Shown here in pieces: positions 28,669 through 35,761 of a DNA stretch of 64,000 nt; positions within the stretch are counted from its first letter, which is position 1; every line of letters begins with the position of its first letter. Location of the stretch: positions 1 to 64,000 of the forward strand of contig NZ_VAWG01000001.1 of NCBI RefSeq assembly GCF_005869875.1, in the 5' to 3' direction. A model generated the notes under the pieces. The model had not been told where the DNA came from. It did no database searches and was given only the letters and a program-made list of their open reading frames with translations. The translations under genes and the position numbers were made by a program. The DNA comes from Paenibacillus pinistramenti. Lineage in GTDB: Bacteria; Bacillota; Bacilli; Paenibacillales; Paenibacillaceae.

Positions 28669-29874
28669 TTAACGGTTTTCTTCTACAATGCGAAGGGTAT
28701 CGCGTGCGATAACCAGCTCTTCGTTTGTTGGAACAACGAGAACTTCCACCTTCGAATTCGGAGAAGAAATGCGGCGCGGCTCGCCGGAACGGATCTTGTT
28801 CAGCTCCGGATCGATCTCGACGCCGAGGTATGTCAGATTTTCGCACACTTTTTCACGTACGATTGCAGAGTTCTCACCCACGCCCGCGGTAAAGACAATC
28901 ACGTCTACCCCGTTCATTGCCGCAGCATAGGAGCCGATGTATTTCCGGAGACGGTATTCGTACATTTCAAAGGCCAAAGTAGCGTTAGGCTCGCCGGCTT
29001 CAAGTCCGTCCGTAATGTCGCGCATATCGCTGCTGCTTCCGGAGATCGCCAAGAGGCCGCTGTGCTTATTCAACATGGAGTTCACTTCGCTGATGCTGAG
29101 CTCTTCCTTGTTCATGACAAAGGTAACTACGGCCGGGTCCAGGTCACCGCTGCGCGTACCCATCATCAGACCTTCAAGCGGCGTAAGGCCCATTGAAGTA
29201 TCCATAGATTTGCCGTCTTTAACCGCAGTCAAGCTGCCGCCGTTCCCGATATGGCAGGTAATGATCTTCAGGTCCTCAAGCGGACGGTTCAGGTATTCGG
29301 ATGCTATGCGGCTAACGTAATAATGGGAAGTGCCGTGCATGCCATAGCGGCGGACGTGGTGTTTCTTATAAAGAACTTTAGGAATCGGATAAAGGAACAC
29401 TTTCTCTTCCATCGTCTGGTGGAAAGCCGTATCGAACACAACCACCTGCGGTACTCCAGGCATGTTCTTCTCGGCAGCTGTAATACCGGAAATAGCCGGC
29501 GGATTGTGCAGCGGCGCCAGATCAAACAGACGGCGGATTTCCGCTTTGGCTTCCGGAGTTACGAGCGCAGAGCTCTTGAAGTATTCGCCGCCATGCACAA
29601 CGCGGTGGCCCACTGCTTGGATCTCGTCAACGGAGTTCAGTACACCGTGTTCTTGATCCACCAGCTTATCCAGCACTTTGCGGATAGCCGTAGTATGCTC
29701 CAGAATTTCGCTGACCTCTGTCACTTCTTCTTTGCCGGTCGGCTTATGCGTCAGAATGGAGGAATCCATCCCGATTCTCTCCACGAGGCCTTTGGCCAAT
29801 ACCGATTCATCAGTCATGTCATACAGCTGGTATTTCAGGGAAGAGCTTCCCGCGTTGATTACGAGTAATTTCAC
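28669..29874 (-). CDS. ackA: Acetate kinase
   Basis: Interconverts acetyl phosphate plus ADP with acetate plus ATP. The 401 residues show the family signatures VINAGSSSLKYQL at the N-terminus and MDTSMGLTPLEGLMMGTRSGD (landmarks M-D-T-S-M-G and T-R-S-G-D), plus HIGNGGSL and GVGENS. It starts at a GTG that overlaps the stop of the upstream dehydrogenase by four bases (GTGA), so translation should be coupled. No pta gene is adjacent. I considered butyrate kinase, but the length and motifs fit acetate kinase. Confidence 0.96.
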   Translation of the reverse strand: MKLLVINAGSSSLKYQLYDMTDESVLAKGLVERIGMDSSILTHKPTGKEEVTEVSEILEHTTAIRKVLDKLVDQEHGVLNSVDEIQAVGHRVVHGGEYFKSSALVTPEAKAEIRRLFDLAPLHNPPAISGITAAEKNMPGVPQVVVFDTAFHQTMEEKVFLYPIPKVLYKKHHVRRYGMHGTSHYYVSRIASEYLNRPLEDLKIITCHIGNGGSLTAVKDGKSMDTSMGLTPLEGLMMGTRSGDLDPAVVTFVMNKEELSISEVNSMLNKHSGLLAISGSSSDMRDITDGLEAGEPNATLAFEMYEYRLRKYIGSYAAAMNGVDVIVFTAGVGENSAIVREKVCENLTYLGVEIDPELNKIRSGEPRRISSPNSKVEVLVVPTNEELVIARDTLRIVEENR

Positions 29875-30743
29875 AGACGGTCACCATCCTTGTCGTATTT
29901 GAAAAATCCTTCGCCGGCCTTAACGCCCAGATTGCCTGCGCGGACCATTTTCTTCAACACGAAAGAAGGGCGGTATTTGAGCTCGCCGAAATCGCGGAAC
30001 ATCCGCTCAAGCGCCGCCAGGACAGAATCGAGGCCAAAACGGTCAGCCATTTCAAGCGGTCCGTACTGGAACTGATAGCCGATGCGCATTGCATCGTCAA
30101 TATCCTCTGCGGAGGCTACGCCTTCACCCAGGACGTGCAGTGCTTCGTTGATCATCAGGCAGATGATCCGGGAAGTCACAAACCCTGGAGATTCGTTAAC
30201 CATAATGCCGCGCTTGTCGACGACTTCTTCAACGAACGCCTTTGTTTCTTCAAAGGTTTGGTCAGAAGTTTTGAGGCCGCGGATAATTTCAACCAGGCTG
30301 ATTTTAGAAACAGGATAAATAAAGTGCATGCCGATCACGCGTTCCGGATATTTGGTGGAACCCGCAATCTCGGTGAGGCTCAATGTTGAGGTGTTGCTTG
30401 CAAGAATAATGTTGCTTGGACATACCTGGTCGAGCTTTTGGAAGACTTTCTTCTTCGCTTCCAAATCCTCGGAAATGGTCTCAATGACCATATCGGCCTG
30501 CCCCAGATCTGCCAAATGAGTTACTTTTTGAATTTTCGACAAAATCAGCTTTTTCTCTGCTTTTGTGATCGCCCATTTCTCGAGCTGCTTGTCAAGGCTG
30601 GTTTCAATCATATCGTAAGCATAATTCAGCTTCGCTTCATTCTCTTCAACCAGAAGCACGTCTAGTCCTTTGCCAGCCAGCATTTCACAAATGCCCTGCC
30701 CCATCGTGCCGCCGCCGATAACTCCTATTTTCTTAAAGTTCAT
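29871..30743 (-). CDS. hbd: 3-hydroxybutyryl-CoA dehydrogenase
   Basis: NAD(P)-dependent short-chain 3-hydroxyacyl-CoA dehydrogenase. The 290 residues have the Rossmann motif GVIGGGTMGQGICE at residues 7-20, the catalytic-His segment GMHFIYPV, NESPGFVTSRI, and C-terminal YQFQYGPLEMADRFGLD with GVKAGEGFF. It could serve fatty-acid oxidation or butyrate/crotonyl-CoA metabolism; no crotonase or thiolase gene is nearby. The four-base overlap with ackA suggests joint expression and a link to acetyl-CoA overflow. A GGATGGAG site precedes the ATG. Confidence 0.92.
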   Translation of the reverse strand: MNFKKIGVIGGGTMGQGICEMLAGKGLDVLLVEENEAKLNYAYDMIETSLDKQLEKWAITKAEKKLILSKIQKVTHLADLGQADMVIETISEDLEAKKKVFQKLDQVCPSNIILASNTSTLSLTEIAGSTKYPERVIGMHFIYPVSKISLVEIIRGLKTSDQTFEETKAFVEEVVDKRGIMVNESPGFVTSRIICLMINEALHVLGEGVASAEDIDDAMRIGYQFQYGPLEMADRFGLDSVLAALERMFRDFGELKYRPSFVLKKMVRAGNLGVKAGEGFFKYDKDGDRL

Positions 30744-30858
30744 GGTTCTCTTACTCCATCCTTTCGTCTTATCCTTCTACATAATATACCCTTGATGTCG
30801 AAGAATACATCTTTCTACACCCAACATATAATAATATCTTAGCACGGGCAAAAAGTAA

Positions 30859-30890
30859 AAAAAAATAACCGGCTGAATAAATCAGGCCGG
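30859..30890 (-). terminator. Terminator overlapping the end of the FtsH-like gene
   Basis: Minus-strand CCGGCCTGA pairs with TCAGCCGG with one bulged base and a five-base loop, then a T-rich run. The stop codon TGA of the FtsH-like gene (30882-30884) lies inside the stem. Confidence 0.75.
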
Positions 30891-32384
30891 CTGCAGTGCA
30901 TTGTCACGAAATAGACATCTAAACTCGTCTCCAGACATCCGTTCATCCTTAAACAAGATGTCGAGGGAACGGTCAAACACTTCAGAATGGTCAATCAGCA
31001 GCTGTTTGGTGCGGATCGCCAGGTCATCGAGGATCGACTGGTTCTCCTTCATCAGCACTTCAGTAGTGACCATATCCATATTTACAATCCCAAGGGATGT
31101 CAAGCCTGAGGTCATCATGGTCTGCACCAGGTTCAGCGCCTGCTCGAAATCGTTGCGCGAGCCTGTGCTTCGGCCCCCGTAATAAATCTCTTCCGCCGCC
31201 GCTCCGCCGAGCGCCACCATGATCTGGCCTTCCAGATAACTCTTGGTATACAGATACTGCTCCTCCTGCGGATTATGACGGACGTAACCCAAAGCTTGTC
31301 CGCGCGGGCTCAGCACAACCTGGTTGACGCTTCCCGGTGCCACAATTTCGGCCATAATCGCATGTCCCAATTCGTGGATAGCCACCCGGCGTTTCTCTTC
31401 CTGGGTGGACTCACGGTCTGTCTTCTCGCCCAGCATGACTTTGTCGACCGCCATCGAAAGATGCTGCTGCCGGATATGCGGCTCATTACTGCGCATCGCA
31501 TAGATAGCCGCTTCGTTCATCACGCTCTCCAGCTGCGCGCCTGAGAAGCCGTAGGATTCCTCTGCTACCCGTTCCAGACTTACGGATTCGTGGATCGGTT
31601 TATTTTTCGCGTGGATATCCAGAATCATCATACGGCCTTTCTTATCCGGCAGATCAACCTGGATATGACGGTCAAACCGGCCCGGACGCAGCAGGGCGCT
31701 GTCCAGCATTTCCTTCCGGTTGGTAGCTGCAATAATCAGAATGCGCGGTGATTCAGACGTATAAATCCCGTCCATCTCCGTCAGCAGCTGGTTCAGCGTC
31801 TGATCATACTCACGCTGCTGCCCGCCTTCTCTCTTCCCGCCGATGACATCAATTTCATCAATAAAAATAATCGCATTCTGCTTGTTCTCTTTCGCTGCCC
31901 GGCTGCGGGCTTCTTTGAACAAATCACGGATGCGGCTCGCGCCGACCCCGACGTACATTTCCACAAACTCACTGCCTGACGAAGCGACAAATACCGAATT
32001 TGTATAATGAGCTGCCGCCTTAGCCATCAGCGTCTTGCCTGTTCCCGGAGGGCCTGTCAGCAGAATGCCTTTAATTGGACGAATGCCGAACTTCTGGATC
32101 TCTTCATGCCGGACCATAAAGTCGAGCGCTTCACGAAGCTCCTGCTTGGCACTGTCCTGGCCCCCGATTTCTTCAAAGGTCAATTTGGCAGGGCCTGATT
32201 TCTTGCGTTTCCGTTCCTGGGAAGCACCAACCGCAAGACCGCCTCTCATCACCGATAAGGTGTACAGAGCGCCAAGCATGATTACTGCCACGATCACAGG
32301 TAAAATATTCAAACCGATATAAGCCAGAAAAATAAGAAGAACCGGAACAAAACCGATCAAAATCTCTTTGGTCCATTTAGGCAT
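30882..32384 (-). CDS. FtsH-like membrane AAA+ zinc metalloprotease
   Basis: A 500-residue ATP-dependent protease smaller than FtsH (about 630). Two adjacent N-terminal hydrophobic segments lie at about 8-45, with no extracytoplasmic domain of FtsH size between them. The AAA module has Walker A GPPGTGKT, Walker B IIFIDEIDVIGG, and an arginine-finger region DSALLRPGRFDRH. The M41 peptidase has the zinc site HELGH in VAIHELGHAIMAE. The pore loop reads FVEMYVGVGASR. Start 32384 is taken because GGGGGTG lies seven bases upstream; a longer frame from 32447 lacks support. It overlaps the preceding membrane-protein gene by eight bases. The main housekeeping ftsH is expected elsewhere in the genome. 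Confidence 0.88.
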   Translation of the reverse strand: MPKWTKEILIGFVPVLLIFLAYIGLNILPVIVAVIMLGALYTLSVMRGGLAVGASQERKRKKSGPAKLTFEEIGGQDSAKQELREALDFMVRHEEIQKFGIRPIKGILLTGPPGTGKTLMAKAAAHYTNSVFVASSGSEFVEMYVGVGASRIRDLFKEARSRAAKENKQNAIIFIDEIDVIGGKREGGQQREYDQTLNQLLTEMDGIYTSESPRILIIAATNRKEMLDSALLRPGRFDRHIQVDLPDKKGRMMILDIHAKNKPIHESVSLERVAEESYGFSGAQLESVMNEAAIYAMRSNEPHIRQQHLSMAVDKVMLGEKTDRESTQEEKRRVAIHELGHAIMAEIVAPGSVNQVVLSPRGQALGYVRHNPQEEQYLYTKSYLEGQIMVALGGAAAEEIYYGGRSTGSRNDFEQALNLVQTMMTSGLTSLGIVNMDMVTTEVLMKENQSILDDLAIRTKQLLIDHSEVFDRSLDILFKDERMSGDEFRCLFRDNALQPA

Positions 32385-32910
32385 TGTTCCACACCCCCAG
32401 TTGTTCGCCGGTACGCGGCAAAATAATAAACTTGCTGGCATCTCCATCAGTCAGCGTAATATAGACGTTGGTATCGTCCATCTCAGCCGTTGCCTTCAGG
32501 CCTGGCAGATCAGCCGTCATCTCATTCAGCGTGCTGGTAATTTCAGTATAACGCTTGTTCTCCATCGCTTCGGCTATCGGAAACAAGGCTTCCGACCACC
32601 ATTTATCCAAAGCGTCATTGGAATGGTCCTTCACTTCTACCTGAAGCTCCTTGCCGGCAATCAGCGAAGCGCCGTTATCCTTGATATGCTGGATCAAATC
32701 TCTTAAATCCGTTCCCGGCTCCAAATCGAGTTTCAAACCGACCGTACTGTGGGTAATATCAAACTGGGCGCTGTTGACGCCGTCATATTCCTTAACCATT
32801 TTCTCAAGCGGACTCTGAAGCGCAATCTGACGGTAACCGTACCAGCCGCCAAACAGCAGGAGGGCCGAAACGACTACAGTAGCAACAATCGGAAATAGAC
32901 GCAGTTTCAA
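32377..32910 (-). CDS. Membrane-anchored protein of unknown function, partner of the FtsH-like protease
   Basis: No family recognised. The 177 residues have a short positively charged N-terminus, one transmembrane or uncleaved signal segment (about 6-28), and an extracytoplasmic domain of about 145 residues rich in Asp, Glu, Leu and Thr with alternating helices and strands. The start is TTG with AGGAGG seven bases upstream, a good site that supports it. The 3' end overlaps the FtsH-like gene by eight bases, indicating translational coupling. It could be an adaptor, inhibitor or substrate of the protease; this rests on position only. Confidence 0.75.
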   Translation of the reverse strand: MKLRLFPIVATVVVSALLLFGGWYGYRQIALQSPLEKMVKEYDGVNSAQFDITHSTVGLKLDLEPGTDLRDLIQHIKDNGASLIAGKELQVEVKDHSNDALDKWWSEALFPIAEAMENKRYTEITSTLNEMTADLPGLKATAEMDDTNVYITLTDGDASKFIILPRTGEQLGVWNNA

Positions 32911-33154
32911 GTAAAATCCTCCTCTTTATCTAAAAGTGCAATCATTAATGATGTTATTGATATATCACTTGCTATACTACCGACTATCCAAACGCGCTGG
33001 AATTCATCGCGTTTCTTTGCTGATCTCAAATACAGAATCTAGTATATCACAGAATATATATCAATCTCATATAAAAATATGAACTTATTTTTAATTTTAA
33101 GGATTTTTTCTCAAAATCAGTGAACCTATCAAAGCTTTGCCATTGACTCGCCAG
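32911..33154. other. AT-rich intergenic stretch, likely promoter region
   Basis: No gene was found in this stretch. It is much more AT-rich than its surroundings and contains several TATAAT-like hexamers on the minus strand, but no well-spaced -35/-10 pair that I trust. A 10-bp palindrome, TGATATATCA, lies at 32958-32967, and the related ATATCAC sequence recurs near 33043. The stretch presumably drives the membrane protein and FtsH-like gene pair. Confidence 0.4.
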
Positions 33155-33188
33155 AAAAAAGGAGCATCCTCCGCGGAGGTGCTCCTTT
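33155..33188 (-). terminator. Terminator after ypmB
   Basis: AAAGGAGCA-T-CCTCC pairs with GGAGG-TGCTCCTTT around a two- to four-base loop with one bulge, followed by six T on the minus strand. It ends the dinG-rex-mtaD-ypmB transcript. Confidence 0.85.
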
Positions 33189-33286
33189 AATGCTGTATAT
33201 ACTGCTATATTTCTTTGCTGATATATTTTATTTCTGCAATATTCTTTGCTCCCATACGCCGCTTTGTTGCAGCTTTGTTTGAGCTG

Positions 33287-33772
33287 CTATCGGTTTGGAA
33301 GCGTGAACTCTTCAGTAAGCGCCTCACCGGTAGCAAAGCTGAAGAAGCGGTAATAGTAATGGTCTTTCTCTTTATAATAGAGCTGCCATACATATTGGCC
33401 GTTGTAAACGCCGGGAACCAGCCGTTTGATTGCGGCATCCGGCATCAGCGCTTTAATCTGGCTCTCGATGGCTTTCTTGGTTGAACCCGTGTTGACTACT
33501 TCGGCATGAGGTGCTTTGCCTTCCTCAATCCAGACCATGATATGCTCATCCGAAGCGTTTTTGCCTTCGACTACCCAGCATACATCATCCCAGACCGATT
33601 TGGTGACCCCGATTGTCTTGACCAGACCGGCCTCCTGCTTCGCTTTGAGAATAGCCGCATCCTCCTGGCTCCAGGTATCCTGCATGGTATACACATAATA
33701 ACGGTAGAGTCCGAAGAGGACGGCAGCTGCGATCAGAATTGCAGTCAGGATCCATTTTGTCCTTGTCCTCAA
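33287..33772 (-). CDS. ypmB: YpmB-like membrane-anchored protein (PepSY/DUF5590 type)
   Basis: A 161-residue protein with one N-terminal transmembrane segment (about 8-24) and an extracytoplasmic region with two PepSY-like repeats, showing WVVEGKNASDEHIMVWIE and VWQLYYKEKDHYYYRFF-type strands. It matches B. subtilis YpmB in size, topology and position downstream of dinG and toward asnS. Function is not established; PepSY-type domains are often thought to inhibit peptidases or regulate wall enzymes. The start is TTG with a purine-rich GGAGGGAG upstream. Confidence 0.8.
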   Translation of the reverse strand: MRTRTKWILTAILIAAAVLFGLYRYYVYTMQDTWSQEDAAILKAKQEAGLVKTIGVTKSVWDDVCWVVEGKNASDEHIMVWIEEGKAPHAEVVNTGSTKKAIESQIKALMPDAAIKRLVPGVYNGQYVWQLYYKEKDHYYYRFFSFATGEALTEEFTLPNR

Positions 33773-33823
33773 AGCTTCAACTCCCTCCTCTCCCAGCCTT
33801 CACTTCCGCTTGCGCCAAACGGC

Positions 33824-35122
33824 TTATCGGGCAAGGAGACCTTCAAACGCCTTCTGGGCTTCAAAGCGGATCCGCTCTTCATCTAAAGTCAGGCATTCGC
33901 GGTGTTTGACCACCTGGCGTCCGTCAACCCATACATGTTCAACGTCCTGTGCAGCCGCTGAATATACGGCATGGGAGATGAAATCGGTTCTTGGCAGAAA
34001 ATGAGCCTGCTCGGTATTCAGCGCAATAAAATCGGCCTTCATTCCCGCTTTCAGCGCACCTACCTCAGGAAGGAACAGCGATTTAGCGCCGTATTCCGTC
34101 CCCATTTTTAGAGCTTCCAGAGCCGGAACCGCCGTTGGATCTCCTGTTACGCCTTTATGAATCAAAGCTGCCAGACGGATTTCTTCAAACATATCGAGAT
34201 TGTTGTTGCTGGCTGGTCCGTCCGTTCCCAATGAAACCGTTACGCCAGCCTTCATCAGGTCAACCACGCGGGCTACCCCGCTCGCCAGCTTCAGGTTGCT
34301 GCCCGGGTTATGGGATACACCGACATGATTCTCGGCAAGAATCTGAATCTCTTCATCCGTTAAATGAACCGCATGCGCAACCAGCGACGGCCGGGAGAAC
34401 AATCCCAGCTTCAGCAGATGCTCCACCGGACGCACACCGTAATCCCGCACGTTTTGCTCAACCTCGGCGAGGGTCTCGGACATGTGGGCATGCAAAGGCA
34501 GATCCAGATCATGGGCCGCCTGCACAATTCTTTCAATATAGTCCGGAGGGCAGGTGTATGGCGCATGTGGCGACATCATGGACGTAATACGGCCGTCAGC
34601 CGCACCGTGCCACTGCTTCGCAAAGCTGACCGCATCCTCAAGCTTGGCCGTTTGAACCTCCGGCGGGCACAGCCCGATCACTCCGCGGGTCAGAACGGCG
34701 CGGATGCCGCTCTCTTCGGCAACCTTTCCCACCTGGTCCATGTGGTCGTACATATCCAGAAAAGTGGTTGTGCCGCCCTTGAGCATTTCAAGCACGGACA
34801 GCGCAGTTCCGTGATAAACGTCTTCGCTGGTGAATTTGGCCTCCATCGGCCACATTTTCTCCTGCAGCCAAACCTGCAGGGCGAGATCGTCACCATAACC
34901 GCGGAGCAGCGACATGGCGGCATGGCCGTGGGTATTGACCAGACCGGGGAGAAACAGTAGACCAGTTCCGTCAAATGTTTCAGCCGCTTCTTCTCCTGCA
35001 GGTAATTCTTCGCCAATGTACTTAATCCGGTCATCTTCGATCAGCATATAACCGCGCACGACCGGCTGCTCAGAATTCATTACGGCAAAAGTACCGTTCT
35101 TAATCAACCATTTACGACTCAT
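33824..35122 (-). CDS. mtaD: S-adenosylhomocysteine / 5'-methylthioadenosine deaminase
   Basis: Amidohydrolase that deaminates SAH or MTA to the inosine forms, part of methyl-cycle recycling. The 432 residues have metal-binding HGHAAM, HAHMSE and the Asp in SLGTDGPASNNN, and MSPHAPYTC. The closest family is MtaD/SAH deaminase; related atrazine-chlorohydrolase-type enzymes share the same motifs, so the substrate is inferred. The ATG overlaps the end of rex by 11 bases. It is the third gene of the dinG-rex-mtaD-ypmB transcript. Confidence 0.88.
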   Translation of the reverse strand: MSRKWLIKNGTFAVMNSEQPVVRGYMLIEDDRIKYIGEELPAGEEAAETFDGTGLLFLPGLVNTHGHAAMSLLRGYGDDLALQVWLQEKMWPMEAKFTSEDVYHGTALSVLEMLKGGTTTFLDMYDHMDQVGKVAEESGIRAVLTRGVIGLCPPEVQTAKLEDAVSFAKQWHGAADGRITSMMSPHAPYTCPPDYIERIVQAAHDLDLPLHAHMSETLAEVEQNVRDYGVRPVEHLLKLGLFSRPSLVAHAVHLTDEEIQILAENHVGVSHNPGSNLKLASGVARVVDLMKAGVTVSLGTDGPASNNNLDMFEEIRLAALIHKGVTGDPTAVPALEALKMGTEYGAKSLFLPEVGALKAGMKADFIALNTEQAHFLPRTDFISHAVYSAAAQDVEHVWVDGRQVVKHRECLTLDEERIRFEAQKAFEGLLAR

Positions 35123-35759
35123 CCGAAGTTTCCTTTCCTTGATCCAAATAGTAAGCGAGGCTTAGCAGGTCTGTTGTAAAGTCGGCTGCATGCACCCGGA
35201 CCTCTGCCGGAACCTTTAAAATGACCGGCGCAAAATTCAGAATGGCCTGAATGCCGGCTTCGACCAGCTGGTCCGCAACTCTTTGGGCCTCCCAGTGCGG
35301 AACGGTAATAATTCCGATGCGGACTCCCATATTCATGACAGTTGCCTTCAGTTCCTCGATCGGCTGAACAGTCAAATAGTTGATCCGGCTGCCGATTTTG
35401 GATTCCGATGCATCAAACACTGCAACGATCTTCATATTGTCCTTCAAATACATATTGTAATTGGAGAGGGCTTGACCTAAATTACCGGCCCCCACCAAGG
35501 CTACACTAATCTCCTGATCCAGATTCAGGATCTGGCGGATCTTCTCGATCAGATAAGCTACGTCATATCCGATGCCCTTGCGGCCGAAATCTCCGAAATA
35601 AGCGAGATCCTTACGGATCTGGGCCGGGTTCAGATCGAGATTTTGTCCGAGCTCCTGCGAGGATACCGTCATGACGTCGCGGCTCTGCAGCTCATTCAAA
35701 TAACGAAGATATACAGGCATGCGCCGGACGACGGCATCCGATATTTTTTCAGATTTCAT
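35112..35759 (-). CDS. rex: Redox-sensing transcriptional repressor Rex
   Basis: Dimeric repressor that leaves DNA when the NADH/NAD+ ratio rises. The 215 residues have an N-terminal winged helix (about 5-80, with LGQNLDLNPAQIRKDLAYFG and GDFGRKGIGYDV) and a Rossmann domain starting VALVGAGNLGQAL. A C-terminal helix for domain swapping is present. AAAGGGTG lies before the ATG, and the start is two bases from the dinG stop. No convincing Rex operator was seen in front of the fermentation genes in this window (ackA, hbd). Confidence 0.96.
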   Translation of the reverse strand: MKSEKISDAVVRRMPVYLRYLNELQSRDVMTVSSQELGQNLDLNPAQIRKDLAYFGDFGRKGIGYDVAYLIEKIRQILNLDQEISVALVGAGNLGQALSNYNMYLKDNMKIVAVFDASESKIGSRINYLTVQPIEELKATVMNMGVRIGIITVPHWEAQRVADQLVEAGIQAILNFAPVILKVPAEVRVHAADFTTDLLSLAYYLDQGKETSDES

Positions 35760-35761
35760 TG

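Noticed and set aside
27895..29196. Long plus-strand reading frame (433 codons) opposite asnS and ackA
   Set aside because: It runs antisense through two genes with certain identity, has no ribosome site, and its composition is that of a shadow frame.
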